Of a stretch of 64,000 nucleotides of DNA, positions 56,178 to 64,000 are shown piece after piece. The stretch spans positions 18,862 through 82,861 of the forward strand of contig MWFF01000130.1 in the NCBI GenBank assembly GCA_002071485.1, read 5' to 3'. The translations under genes and the position numbers were made by a program. This DNA comes from Verrucomicrobia bacterium ADurb.Bin006 (GTDB lineage Bacteria > Verrucomicrobiota > Verrucomicrobiia > Limisphaerales > J093). Within the stretch, counting starts at the first letter, position 1, and each line of letters begins with the position of its first letter. The notes below the pieces were generated by a model. It was not told the DNA's origin and made no database searches. It saw only the letters and a list, made by a program, of their open reading frames with translations.

Positions 56178-56357
56178 AGAGGAAGAGCGATTTTGCACAT
56201 GGCCGCGGACGTCCCGCCGCGACGCGGCGCTGCATCATTGATGTCGCCCTCGGCTCTTCCCCTCGGCTTTTCCAGTTGAATCGCCCGGGTTCCGACTTCA
56301 TGCTCTGGCCATCGATTCCAAGCCGCTGGCAACAGCGGGCTGCGCCTGCGCAATGTT

Positions 56358-57776
56358 ATGAAGACTCAATCCAATTCTCGCATCACCCGACGTCGATTTC
56401 TCTCGAACACCACGGCTGCGGCTGCAGCCGTCTCGCTGGCGCCCCGGCACGTGCTGGGAGGAGCGGCGTTTGTGGCGCCGAGCGAGAAGGTCAACGTCGC
56501 GATCGTGGGGACGGGAGGCCAGGGGCGCACGAACATGCGCGAACTCTTCCGGCATGCCGATGCGCAGGTGATCGCGGTAGCGGACCCGATCGAGCGGGAG
56601 AATCTCGATGCGTTTTACTTCAAGGGCATCGCCGGTCGCCTCCCCGTCAAGGCGGAGGCCGAGACCCATTACGGGGCCAAATCCCCTAACTTCAGGGTGA
56701 CGGATTACGAGGACTTCCGCGTCATGCTCGAGAAAGAGAAGGCCATTGACGCGGTTCTTTGCGCCACCACGGATCATCTCCACGCCTCTGTGTGCGTACA
56801 GGCCATGCGCCAGGGCAAGCACGTCTACTGCGAGAAACCGCTCGCTCATAATGTGTGGGAAGGGCGCCTGATGGCCAGGATCGCCCGCGAAACCGGTGTC
56901 GCAACCCAGATGGGCAATCAGGGACATTCCGGCGAAGGCCTCCGCCAGACTTACGAGTGGATTCGCGCCGGAGTCATCGGCGACGTCGGCGAGGTCCATG
57001 CCTGGACCAGCGCGAGCCGCTGGAGCAAGAAGTACACGCACGGGCGTCCGCCCGAGGAACCGGTGCCGCAAGGTGTCAATTGGGATCTCTGGATCGGTCC
57101 GCGCGAGATGCGCCCCTACAGTTCGGCCTATACCCCCGTGACATGGCGGGATTACTGGGATTTTGGGACAGCGCCGATTGGGGACTTCTTCTGTCACAAT
57201 TTCGATGCGGCCTGTTTTGCCCTCGAGTTGACGGCGCCTTCGAGCATCGAGGCCTTCGGCGCGGGCGGAGTGGACTCCGAGATGGCGCCTCCAGGCGGCA
57301 TCTACTACTACCAGTTTCCCGCTCGGGGCAGCCTTCCACCGGTCAAGTTCACCTGGTACGACGGCGGGATGCGACCCCGGTTCCCGGAAGGACTCGAAGA
57401 GGACGATCAGTTGGGCGCCGGCGGCAACGGGACGCTGTTTGTTGGCACCAAGGGCATGATCACATGCCCAGGGTGGGCCGGCGATCCGCGCCTCCTGCCC
57501 GGATCGCGCATGGACAACTTCCAACGCCCTCCCAAAACGCTGCCCCGATCCAAGGGCCATCACCGGGACTGGCTCGACGCCTGCAAGGGTGGTCCGGCCC
57601 CGAGCGCGAATTTCACGTATGGGGCGGGCCTGAACGAGATGGGCCTGCTCGGCCTGGTCGCGATGCGCGTTGGCAAGAAAATGTTCTGGGACGCCGCCGC
57701 GGGCAAGTCACCCAACGCCCCGGAAGCGGACATATATTTGCGCGGCATTTACCGCCGGGGATGGGAGTTGACCTAG
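56358..57776 (+). CDS. Tat-exported Gfo/Idh/MocA-family oxidoreductase
   Basis: 472-aa NAD(P)-dependent oxidoreductase. Tat motif TRRRFLSN at the N-terminus followed by an Ala-rich helix ending near VLGGAA. Rossmann motif VNVAIVGTGGQGRTNM; EKP loop HVYCEKPLAHNVWEGRLMAR; the distal sheet domain has GNQGHSGEGLRQTYEWI and SKGHHRDWLDACKGG, typical of the verrucomicrobial/planctomycetal Tat-exported family. Substrate unknown. The gene is followed by 255 bases up to the ArsR-family gene. Confidence 0.88.
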   Translation: MKTQSNSRITRRRFLSNTTAAAAAVSLAPRHVLGGAAFVAPSEKVNVAIVGTGGQGRTNMRELFRHADAQVIAVADPIERENLDAFYFKGIAGRLPVKAEAETHYGAKSPNFRVTDYEDFRVMLEKEKAIDAVLCATTDHLHASVCVQAMRQGKHVYCEKPLAHNVWEGRLMARIARETGVATQMGNQGHSGEGLRQTYEWIRAGVIGDVGEVHAWTSASRWSKKYTHGRPPEEPVPQGVNWDLWIGPREMRPYSSAYTPVTWRDYWDFGTAPIGDFFCHNFDAACFALELTAPSSIEAFGAGGVDSEMAPPGGIYYYQFPARGSLPPVKFTWYDGGMRPRFPEGLEEDDQLGAGGNGTLFVGTKGMITCPGWAGDPRLLPGSRMDNFQRPPKTLPRSKGHHRDWLDACKGGPAPSANFTYGAGLNEMGLLGLVAMRVGKKMFWDAAAGKSPNAPEADIYLRGIYRRGWELT

Positions 57777-57994
57777 ATCGTCCGGATCAAATCCCAGCCT
57801 GGATTCGCGCTTGGTGCTGGCGGCCTGGACTGGCACCACTGCCATAGCATCCCGGACCCCCTGAACGCGGCAAACCAATCCTGACCTCCTGACCTGCGTG
57901 GCGCGGTTGTGACCGCATCGCGAACACTGACACGAACGCTCGCTGTGTCCGATGGCGAACCTGACCGCTCAGCGGGACGGCAAGTTCAAACCTA

Positions 57995-58024
57995 TTGACG
58001 CATATTCCCATACATACATACATT
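57995..58024 (+). promoter_or_regulatory. Candidate sigma70-type promoter for the ArsR-family gene
   Basis: A -35-like TTGACG (57995-58000) and a -10-like TACATT (58019-58024) are separated by 18 bases. The transcript would begin only a base or so before the ATG at 58032, and no ribosome-binding site is present, so this would be a nearly leaderless message. CATA repeats (58009-58023) lie within it and could be an operator. Confidence 0.4.
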
Positions 58025-58031
58025 TGCGCAC

Positions 58032-58478
58032 ATGAATCTCATTCCGATCTACGAAGGGCTTGCGGATGTGAACCGGCTCAGGATTGTTCATCTGCTGAGC
58101 CAGGGACCGCTGGCGGTCAAGCATCTGCAAGGTATTCTGGGGATTTCGCAAGTGCGCGTGTCGAAGCATCTGGCCTACCTCAGAAAGCGGGGCATGGTCG
58201 AGGTGGACAGGAACCGGAACTGGATGATCTATCGTCTTCCAGCCTTGCCGTCCGCGGAGTTGACGGCACAAGTCAAATGCCTGGCTGAGTGCGCGCCGGG
58301 CATGCCGATTCTGGATGCGGATCTCTCGGCGCGGCTGGCAATTCAAGCCGAGGTGGACCGGATCGCGGCTTCTGGCGAAGGGTCTGAGCCGACCATGGAG
58401 GCGGCATCCCCGACCTCGTCCCAACCGGCGGCCAACGTCGGATGGGGGCTGCAGGAGGAGGATGGATACGTCGACTGA
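58032..58478 (+). CDS. ArsR-family transcriptional regulator
   Basis: 148-aa winged-helix regulator. The helix-turn-helix region is residues 29-52 (VKHLQGILGISQVRVSKHLA). No metal-binding cysteine pair of the ELCVCDL type is visible, so it is probably a non-metal sensor such as a redox, lipid or sugar responsive member. The C-terminal 60 residues are low-complexity. The stop codon directly abuts the stop of clpC on the other strand (TGATCA at 58476-58481). Confidence 0.82.
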   Translation: MNLIPIYEGLADVNRLRIVHLLSQGPLAVKHLQGILGISQVRVSKHLAYLRKRGMVEVDRNRNWMIYRLPALPSAELTAQVKCLAECAPGMPILDADLSARLAIQAEVDRIAASGEGSEPTMEAASPTSSQPAANVGWGLQEEDGYVD

Positions 58479-60968
58479 TCAGCCGGAGACGGCGGCTTCG
58501 GAGGCGGCCATTTGGGCAAAGACGAGCTTGTCCTGATCGACGGTGACGTGGATCGGTTCGCCCTGGAGGAGGTTGCCTCTGATGATTTCCTCGGCGAGCG
58601 GATCTTCGAGGTAGCGCTCGACGGCGCGGCGCATGGGCCGCGCCCCGTACTGCGGGTCGTAGCCCTTGTCGGTAAGGAAGTCTTTGGCTTTGGAATCCAG
58701 TTCGATCTGGATGTTTTTGTGTTTGAGACGTTCCATGACCTTCGAGATTTCGAGATCGAGAATCTGCATCAAGTCCGGTCTTGTCAGGGACCGGAACACG
58801 ATCACGTCGCTGAGGCGATTGAGGAACTCCGGTCGGAACACGCGCTTGGCCTCATCGAGGATCTTCTCCTTCATCTTTTCGTAGGTGAACTGCTCGCTGG
58901 CGGGGGTGAACCCGATCGAGGTCTGCTTGCGGAGTCCTTCGGAGCCGACGTTTGAGGTCATGAGGATGACGGTGTTTCGGAAGTCGACCTGGCGTCCGAA
59001 GCTGTCGGTGAGTTTTCCTTCCTCGAGAATCTGGAGCAACATGTTCATGACGTCGGGGTGGGCCTTCTCGATCTCGTCGAAGAGGACGACGCAATAGGGT
59101 TTGCGGCGGACCTGTTCGGAGAGCTGGCCGCCTTCCTCGTAGCCGACGTATCCCGGAGGCGATCCGACCAGCCGCGAGACGTTGAACTTCTCCATGTACT
59201 CGCTCATATCGAGTTGGATAAGCGACTTCGCGTCGCCGAACATCTGTTCGGCGAGAGTCTTGGCGAGGAGGGTCTTCCCGACGCCCGTCGGGCCCAGGAG
59301 CATGAACGTGCCGATTGGCCGTTTGGGGTCCTTGAGATCGGCGCGCGAGCGGCGGAGGGCCTTGCACAGGGCGCTGACGCCTTCGCTCTGGCCAATAACG
59401 ACCTTCGTCAACTCCTTCTCCATATCGAGGAGCTTGTGGGCCTCATCGCGCCCCATGCGTTTGAGCGGAATCCCGGTCCATTTCGCGACGACGTGCATGA
59501 TGTCCTCGTCGTCGACTCGAACCCGTTTCTCCTCGCGCGAGGTCTTCCACTCGGCGAGGATGGATTCGAGCTTCTGCTTGGCCTGCTTTTCCTTGTCGCG
59601 CATGGCAGCGGCGCCCTCGAAATCCTGCTCTTTGATCGCGCGCTCCTTCTGGGCCTTGATCTCCTGGATGTCGGCTTCAAGCTGCTTGACATCAGGGGGG
59701 CGGGTGGTGGCGCCGATGCGAGCGCGCGAGCCGGCTTCGTCCATGACGTCGATGGCCTTGTCGGGGAGGAATCGTCCGGTGATATAGCGGTCGGAGAGTT
59801 CCACCGCGGCTTCGAGCGCCTGGTCGGTGAGGTCGATTTTGTGGTGCGCCTCGTACTTGGGACGGAGGCCCTTGAGGATGAGGATAGCCTCGTCGACAGT
59901 GGGCGGCTCGACCCTGACGGTCTGGAAGCGACGTTCGAGGGCGGCGTCTTTCTCGATGTATTTGCGGTACTCGGTGAGGGTTGTGGCGCCGATGCACTGC
60001 AGCTCGCCCCGACTCAGGGCGGGCTTGATGATGTTCGAGGCGTCCATGGTGCCCTCGGCCGAACCGGCGCCGACGATGGTATGCAACTCGTCGATGAAGA
60101 GAATGACGGTTTTCGATCGGCGGATTTCGTCCATGACCGCCTTGATCCGCTCCTCGAACTGCCCTCGGTACTTGGTGCCCGCGACCATCAGTGCCAGGTC
60201 GAGGGTGATGAGGCGTTTCTCGCGCAGCAACTCGGGCACATTGCCGCGGACAATTTCCTGGGCGAGCCCCTCGACAATGGCCGTCTTCCCGACGCCGGCC
60301 TCGCCCAGCAGGACCGGGTTATTCTTGGTTCGCCGGCACAGAATCTGGATCACCCGCTCGATCTCGTCCTGGCGTCCAATGACAGGATCCATCTCGCCCT
60401 TGCGGGCAATCTCGGTCAGGTCCCGTCCAAAAGCCTTGAGGGCGGGGGTCTTGACGTCGCCCTTCCTGCCCGAACCCTTGGCGGCGGTTTCCTCGCCGCC
60501 CTCCTCGCCCGAGACGAGGTTCGGATCGAGCTCTCGGAGGATTTCCTGGCGCGTCTGCTCGATGTCGATCTCGAGGTTCTTGAGCACGCGGGCGGCGACA
60601 CCGTCGCCCTCGCGGAGGAGGCCCAGAAGGATGTGTTCGGTGCCGACGTACGTGTGGTTGAGCGCTTTGGCTTCCTTGCCTGCGAGGGAGAGGACTTTCT
60701 TGACGCGAGGCGTGTACGGGATGTTGCCGATCATCTTCTGATCCGGTCCGGTACCGACCTGTTTTTCGACTTCGAGTCGGACGGTATCCAGGTCCAGGCC
60801 CATCTTCTGAAGCACGTTGACGGCGACGCCCTGTCCCAATTTGATCAGGCCCAAAAGGATGTGTTCGGTCCCCACGAAGTTGTGGTTGAACCGGTCGGCC
60901 TCTTTGCGGGCCAAGGCCAGCACCTGCTGGGCGCGGGGCGTGAAATTGCTCAAGTTCTCCTCACTCAT
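58479..60968 (-). CDS. clpC: ATP-dependent Clp unfoldase ClpC
   Basis: 829-aa AAA+ chaperone that unfolds proteins for ClpP. Two N-terminal Clp repeats (residues 1-145), Walker A1 GEAGVGKT (222-229) and Walker A2 GPTGVGKT (559-566), a middle UVR-type segment (about 440-475), and an IGF tripeptide in the loop (685-687) that binds ClpP in this family. ATG at 60968 ([10 protein letters not shown]) is chosen. It lies 62 bases after mcsB and forms the end of the mcsA-mcsB-clpC run. In Firmicutes, arginine-phosphorylated proteins are delivered to ClpC; the same is inferred here. The ClpP gene is not in the window. Confidence 0.96.
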   Translation of the reverse strand: MSEENLSNFTPRAQQVLALARKEADRFNHNFVGTEHILLGLIKLGQGVAVNVLQKMGLDLDTVRLEVEKQVGTGPDQKMIGNIPYTPRVKKVLSLAGKEAKALNHTYVGTEHILLGLLREGDGVAARVLKNLEIDIEQTRQEILRELDPNLVSGEEGGEETAAKGSGRKGDVKTPALKAFGRDLTEIARKGEMDPVIGRQDEIERVIQILCRRTKNNPVLLGEAGVGKTAIVEGLAQEIVRGNVPELLREKRLITLDLALMVAGTKYRGQFEERIKAVMDEIRRSKTVILFIDELHTIVGAGSAEGTMDASNIIKPALSRGELQCIGATTLTEYRKYIEKDAALERRFQTVRVEPPTVDEAILILKGLRPKYEAHHKIDLTDQALEAAVELSDRYITGRFLPDKAIDVMDEAGSRARIGATTRPPDVKQLEADIQEIKAQKERAIKEQDFEGAAAMRDKEKQAKQKLESILAEWKTSREEKRVRVDDEDIMHVVAKWTGIPLKRMGRDEAHKLLDMEKELTKVVIGQSEGVSALCKALRRSRADLKDPKRPIGTFMLLGPTGVGKTLLAKTLAEQMFGDAKSLIQLDMSEYMEKFNVSRLVGSPPGYVGYEEGGQLSEQVRRKPYCVVLFDEIEKAHPDVMNMLLQILEEGKLTDSFGRQVDFRNTVILMTSNVGSEGLRKQTSIGFTPASEQFTYEKMKEKILDEAKRVFRPEFLNRLSDVIVFRSLTRPDLMQILDLEISKVMERLKHKNIQIELDSKAKDFLTDKGYDPQYGARPMRRAVERYLEDPLAEEIIRGNLLQGEPIHVTVDQDKLVFAQMAASEAAVSG

Positions 60969-61030
60969 AATGCTCTCGACTGCGAATCCGCGGTTCACGC
61001 GGGACGACTCGGCGTACCCGTCACACAATG

Positions 61031-62140
61031 CTACGCTGGGGGCGGTTTGTCCAGCGGTTCCGCAGTGTCCGGGGGAATGACCGGGCGATTGACCGTGCGC
61101 AGGGCCTCCCGCATCATGTCCGCGCGGCGGATGTCCCGTTCTTCGGCGGAGAGTTTCTCGGAATACCTGGCCTGCAAATGAGCCGGCTGAGTCAGAATGG
61201 TCAACTCATCCACCAACGACCGGGCGGTGCCCGGGAAGAGCCCGAGGTCGAGCCCGATCCGGAGCAAGGAGAGGAGGTTCATCGCTTCCTTGCTCGAGAT
61301 GCTGTGGGCGTTGGCGAGGATACCGTAGGCACGGCCGATGTGGTTAAAAACGACCTTGGGCTTCTTTTCGAGCAATGTCCCGCGAGCGTTTTCCTCGTGT
61401 TCGATTATCTGGGCCACGACCTTGCTCAGGCGCTCGACGATCACAGTTTCCGTTTCGCCGAGAGTCATCTGGTTCGAGATCTGGAAGATGTTTCCCAGCG
61501 CCTCGGTTCCCTCGCCGTAGAGACCGCGAACGGCCAAACCGAGCTTGTTGACGGCCTGGACCACTTGATTGATCTGCTCGGCGAGGACCAAGCCAGGCAA
61601 ATGGAGCATCGCGCTCACACGCATGCCCGTTCCGACGTTGGTTGGGCAGGCCGTGAGGTAGCCCAACTCCGGAGAGAACGCATACGTCAGGCGATTCTCG
61701 AGCCTGGTATCGAGCGTATCGATGGTCTGCCAGGCCTCGTGAAGTTGCAGCCCCGGTTTGAGGGACTGCATGCGGAGGTGATCTTCCTCGTTGATCATGA
61801 CGCAGAGCGACTCGTCCTTGCTGAGGACCAGGCCGCTGCCCGTGCCCTTGGCCGCATGCTCGCGGCTGACGAGATGGCGCTCGACCAGAATCTGCTTGTC
61901 CAGCCCCGAAAGAGCATCCATCGACTCGGCAAAGGCCCCCTGCATCTCGGGCAGTTCCTGGACGGCGGTGCGAATGGCCTCGCAAGCCCGGATTCGCTCC
62001 GGCTTTTTGGCCCAGCCCGGGAATGGGCTGCCGGAGAGGTTGCGGGCAAGCCGGACGCGACTGGACAGAACGATCTTGTCCTGCGGGCCGGACTGTTTGG
62101 CTGCTTCCTGGGGGGGGCGGAGAAACTCCAGCAGGTGCAT
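61031..62140 (-). CDS. mcsB: Protein-arginine kinase McsB
   Basis: 369-aa ATP:guanido phosphotransferase that phosphorylates arginine residues in proteins. Catalytic Cys165 lies in [10 protein letters not shown] (165-174), with SSRVRLARN (26-34) and NEEDHLRMQ (117-125) in the family positions. The C-terminal RDIRRA (335-340) matches the RDxxRA motif that binds phosphoarginine and is specific to bacterial arginine kinases. It starts at ATG 62140, five bases after mcsA, and precedes clpC by 62 bases. Confidence 0.96.
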   Translation of the reverse strand: MHLLEFLRPPQEAAKQSGPQDKIVLSSRVRLARNLSGSPFPGWAKKPERIRACEAIRTAVQELPEMQGAFAESMDALSGLDKQILVERHLVSREHAAKGTGSGLVLSKDESLCVMINEEDHLRMQSLKPGLQLHEAWQTIDTLDTRLENRLTYAFSPELGYLTACPTNVGTGMRVSAMLHLPGLVLAEQINQVVQAVNKLGLAVRGLYGEGTEALGNIFQISNQMTLGETETVIVERLSKVVAQIIEHEENARGTLLEKKPKVVFNHIGRAYGILANAHSISSKEAMNLLSLLRIGLDLGLFPGTARSLVDELTILTQPAHLQARYSEKLSAEERDIRRADMMREALRTVNRPVIPPDTAEPLDKPPPA

Positions 62141-62145
62141 GCGGC

Positions 62146-62682
62146 TTAGGCGGTGACGGCACCGCCGTTTGGGACTTTCAGGGCTTTGATCTCGTCGCGG
62201 ATCCTGGCGGCCTCTTCGTAATTCTCGACCTTGATCGCCTCCTCGAGACTCCTCTGCAGGGCCTGGAGGCGGTCCTCGGGCGAGCGTCCGGGCGTTCGGC
62301 TCTGGGTCTGGGTCTGGCCGGCGAGGCTGCCAGGGGCCTTGCCGACGTGTTGATGGCCCTTGTGCATGGTCTTCAGAAGGGCCTCGAGGCCGTCGCTGAA
62401 CGCCCGGTAACAATCCGGGCAACCGAGACGTCCGGACTTCTTGAAGTCAGCCTGCGTGAACCCGCATGTGGGGCAACTCGATTCGCCACTGCTGGCGGCT
62501 TGAGCAATCTCTTGCGACGCGCCCAAACCCATCAGAAGATCGGCGAGCGAAAACCCGGTCGGATCATCAACGCCTTTGGCCTTCGAGCAGGCCTCGCAAA
62601 GATCGAGCTTCTTGATCTTGCCTTCGACCACCTGGGTGAGATGGACGGTGGCCTCTTGCTGTTTGCACACCATGCACAACAT
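62146..62682 (-). CDS. mcsA: McsA, activator of McsB
   Basis: 178-aa protein with two zinc-binding CxxC pairs at the N-terminus (Cys3/Cys6 with Cys29/Cys32) and a second set (Cys70/Cys73 with Cys88/Cys91). The C-terminus has a UVR motif (LQRSLEEAIKVENYEEAARI and on). These are the features of McsA, which activates McsB. Start ATG 62682. It follows ilvE with 47 bases between and precedes mcsB by five bases. Confidence 0.93.
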   Translation of the reverse strand: MLCMVCKQQEATVHLTQVVEGKIKKLDLCEACSKAKGVDDPTGFSLADLLMGLGASQEIAQAASSGESSCPTCGFTQADFKKSGRLGCPDCYRAFSDGLEALLKTMHKGHQHVGKAPGSLAGQTQTQSRTPGRSPEDRLQALQRSLEEAIKVENYEEAARIRDEIKALKVPNGGAVTA

Positions 62683-62729
62683 ACGCAATTCAATACAAGA
62701 AGCTACATCCCACCGAACCAAGCGCAATG

Positions 62730-63623
62730 TCAAATCGCCCGCCGCTTCCTGGCCGGCGCGATCGGCTCCCCGGAAATCTGGGTCAAGGCGCGATACCGCT
62801 TCTCGAGATCCCGGGTGAGCGTTCCAGGTTTGCCGTCCGCAATGATGCGTCCGTCGATCTTGACCACCGGAACGATCTCGGCCCCGGTCCCGGTCACAAA
62901 GCACTCGTCCGCGTTGAACAGATCGTACCGGGTCAGATTGGTTTCAGACACCGGGACGCCGCATTCCCTGGCGAGTTCGATGACCACGCCGCGCGTGATC
63001 CCGTAGAGCGCTCCCGCGTAAAGGGGGGGCGTGAGCAATTGACCGGCCTTGACGATGAACACGTTGTCCCCGGTGCATTCGGCCACGTAGCCGGTGGCGT
63101 TGAGCATGATCGCCTCCTCCACGCCGGCGATATTCGCCTCGATCTTGGCGAGGATGTTGTTGAGATAGTTGAGCGACTTGATGGCCGGGCTGACGGCGTT
63201 GTTGAGGTTCCGCGTGGTTGGTACCGTGACGATCGCCAGGCCTTTTTCGTAAAACTCGGGCGGATAGAGCTGAATCCTATCGGCGATGATGATGACCGAC
63301 GGATGGCGGCACCGCTCCGGGTTGAGACCGAGGGTCCCGACACCCCGTGTCACCACCAACCGGATATAGCCGTCCCGAATCCGATTGCGGCGGCAGGTCT
63401 CGACCACAGCGCTCATCACCTGCGCGTGCGTCATCGGAATCCGAAGCAGAATCGCCTTCGCGGAGCAGAAGAGCCGGTCGATATGTTCCTTGAGCTTGAA
63501 GATGCGGCCGTGATAGGCGCGGATGCCCTCGAACACGCCATCCCCGTAAAGCAGCCCGTGATCGAACACGGAAATCTTCGCATCACGCTCGCTGCAGTAC
63601 CGGCCGTCAATATAGATAGTCAT
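62730..63623 (-). CDS. ilvE: Branched-chain amino-acid aminotransferase (class IV)
   Basis: 297-aa PLP-dependent enzyme that transaminates branched-chain 2-oxo acids; D-amino-acid and 4-amino-4-deoxychorismate relatives share the fold. SVFDHGLLYGDGVFEGIRAY marks the N-terminal domain; the lysine that binds PLP lies in AIKSLNYLNNILAK; EAIMLNATGYVAECTGDNVF follows. ATG at 63623 is preferred over TTG at 63659. It lies at the head of the mcsA-mcsB-clpC run, possibly in one transcript. Confidence 0.9.
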   Translation of the reverse strand: MTIYIDGRYCSERDAKISVFDHGLLYGDGVFEGIRAYHGRIFKLKEHIDRLFCSAKAILLRIPMTHAQVMSAVVETCRRNRIRDGYIRLVVTRGVGTLGLNPERCRHPSVIIIADRIQLYPPEFYEKGLAIVTVPTTRNLNNAVSPAIKSLNYLNNILAKIEANIAGVEEAIMLNATGYVAECTGDNVFIVKAGQLLTPPLYAGALYGITRGVVIELARECGVPVSETNLTRYDLFNADECFVTGTGAEIVPVVKIDGRIIADGKPGTLTRDLEKRYRALTQISGEPIAPARKRRAI

Positions 63624-63705
63624 ACAAAGCAAGCCGCAGCGTATGAAAGGGTCGAACAACGTGCAATCATTTAGGTGAACTCTCCAGCCCGGACACAGGG
63701 CTGCT

Positions 63706-64000
63706 CTAAAGTCGAACCGGGCGGGTGAGTAGGCGAATGACCTGTCCCGGGCGGCGACTCATTTTGGCCAGGAAGGTCGGACAGGTGCGATCCCGCTTGC
63801 GGGGTTGACGACGCGCCCAGGCCCGCGCTTCACCTTGCACCGCGCGACGGAGGATGCCCAGCGTCGTCGCGGCCACCGGATGACGCACCCGACACCGATC
63901 TTCACCCGCGCTCACATCTAGCGGGTAGTGCGTGCCGTTCTCGATGCTCCAGTACTGGCGCGCCAACTCCAGCAGACGCTCCGGGTCGGCCTGCTCGGCT
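63706..64000 (-). CDS. ISAs1-like transposase, C-terminal part
   Basis: The frame is open to the right edge and encodes the end of a transposase. LARQYWSIENGTHYPLDVSA is the conserved end of ISAs1/H-repeat transposases, with the glutamate of the DDE triad in WSIEN, followed by GEDRCRVRHP and an Arg-rich tail. The remaining gene lies outside the window. A CAGGGCTGC sequence beginning at 63696 overlaps the stop codon and could be the terminal inverted repeat, but the other end is not visible. Confidence 0.82.
   Translation of the reverse strand, partial: AEQADPERLLELARQYWSIENGTHYPLDVSAGEDRCRVRHPVAATTLGILRRAVQGEARAWARRQPRKRDRTCPTFLAKMSRRPGQVIRLLTRPVRL

Noticed and set aside
62700..62735. Promoter for mcsA
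   Set aside because: A perfect TTGACA is present on the minus strand (62728-62733) but no acceptable -10 lies at the right distance, so it is not reported.

Overview
The window is GC-rich, almost fully coding bacterial chromosome. Several features point to a member of the Verrucomicrobiota, probably in the Limisphaerales/Pedosphaera area: an mcsA-mcsB-clpC cluster without ctsR, prepilin-like and delta-60 repeat proteins, many Gfo/Idh/MocA oxidoreductases (two with Tat signals), secreted glycan-active enzymes, and small beta-sandwich modules ending in FYRVV, FFRVV or CYRVR. This assignment is inferred from gene content; the window contains no rRNA or other marker that would settle it. I saw no tRNA, rRNA, CRISPR array or prophage.

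Layout. 1-7.5 kb: housekeeping genes. These are the end of a RecD2-type helicase, a convergent uvrA, then an overlapping run of lgt, rluD, a BamD-like TPR protein and an LptE-like lipoprotein, which links lipoprotein maturation to outer-membrane assembly. 7.6-17.5 kb: exported catabolic proteins. They include a double metallo-beta-lactamase (MBL) protein with one dead domain, a GH33-type sialidase, a VanZ-like protein, a Tat-exported oxidoreductase, a signal-peptide-bearing fucose-isomerase-like protein and an MBL hydrolase. 17.8-23.1 kb: DUF58 plus a TgpA-type transglutaminase, an inositol-monophosphatase-family enzyme and an exported cyclophilin. 23.1-28.5 kb: a decayed prepilin gene, a shortened glycosidase-like gene, a PIG-L deacetylase and a 14-repeat delta-60 protein. 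28.7-39.1 kb: mtnA, a small TPR protein, a GH95 alpha-L-fucosidase, and an overlapping moxR-DUF58-DUF4381-vWA-vWA-TPR (Bat-type) operon interrupted by a palindromic repeat. 39.1-53.4 kb: PPK2, cupin, an alanine-rich lipoprotein, a GH106-like glycosidase, two oxidoreductases, marC overlapping an ATP-grasp-like gene, an LtaS-like sulfatase, a phosphoesterase and acylphosphatase. 53.5-64 kb: a YfhO-like membrane protein, a third Tat-type/fourth overall oxidoreductase context gene, an ArsR-family regulator, the clpC-mcsB-mcsA-ilvE cluster, and the end of an ISAs1-like transposase at the right edge.

How it fits together. The most coherent system is McsA/McsB/ClpC, a predicted protein-arginine phosphorylation and unfolding pathway whose key residues are all present. 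The glycan theme (sialidase, GH95, GH106-like, Idh/MocA enzymes) suggests degradation of fucose-, rhamnose- or sialic-acid-containing polysaccharides. Small palindromic elements sit in several of the gaps. The most unusual observations are a shared accessory module on three unrelated exported proteins, a tandem MBL protein with an erased metal site, and a repeat insertion splitting moxR from its DUF58 partner.
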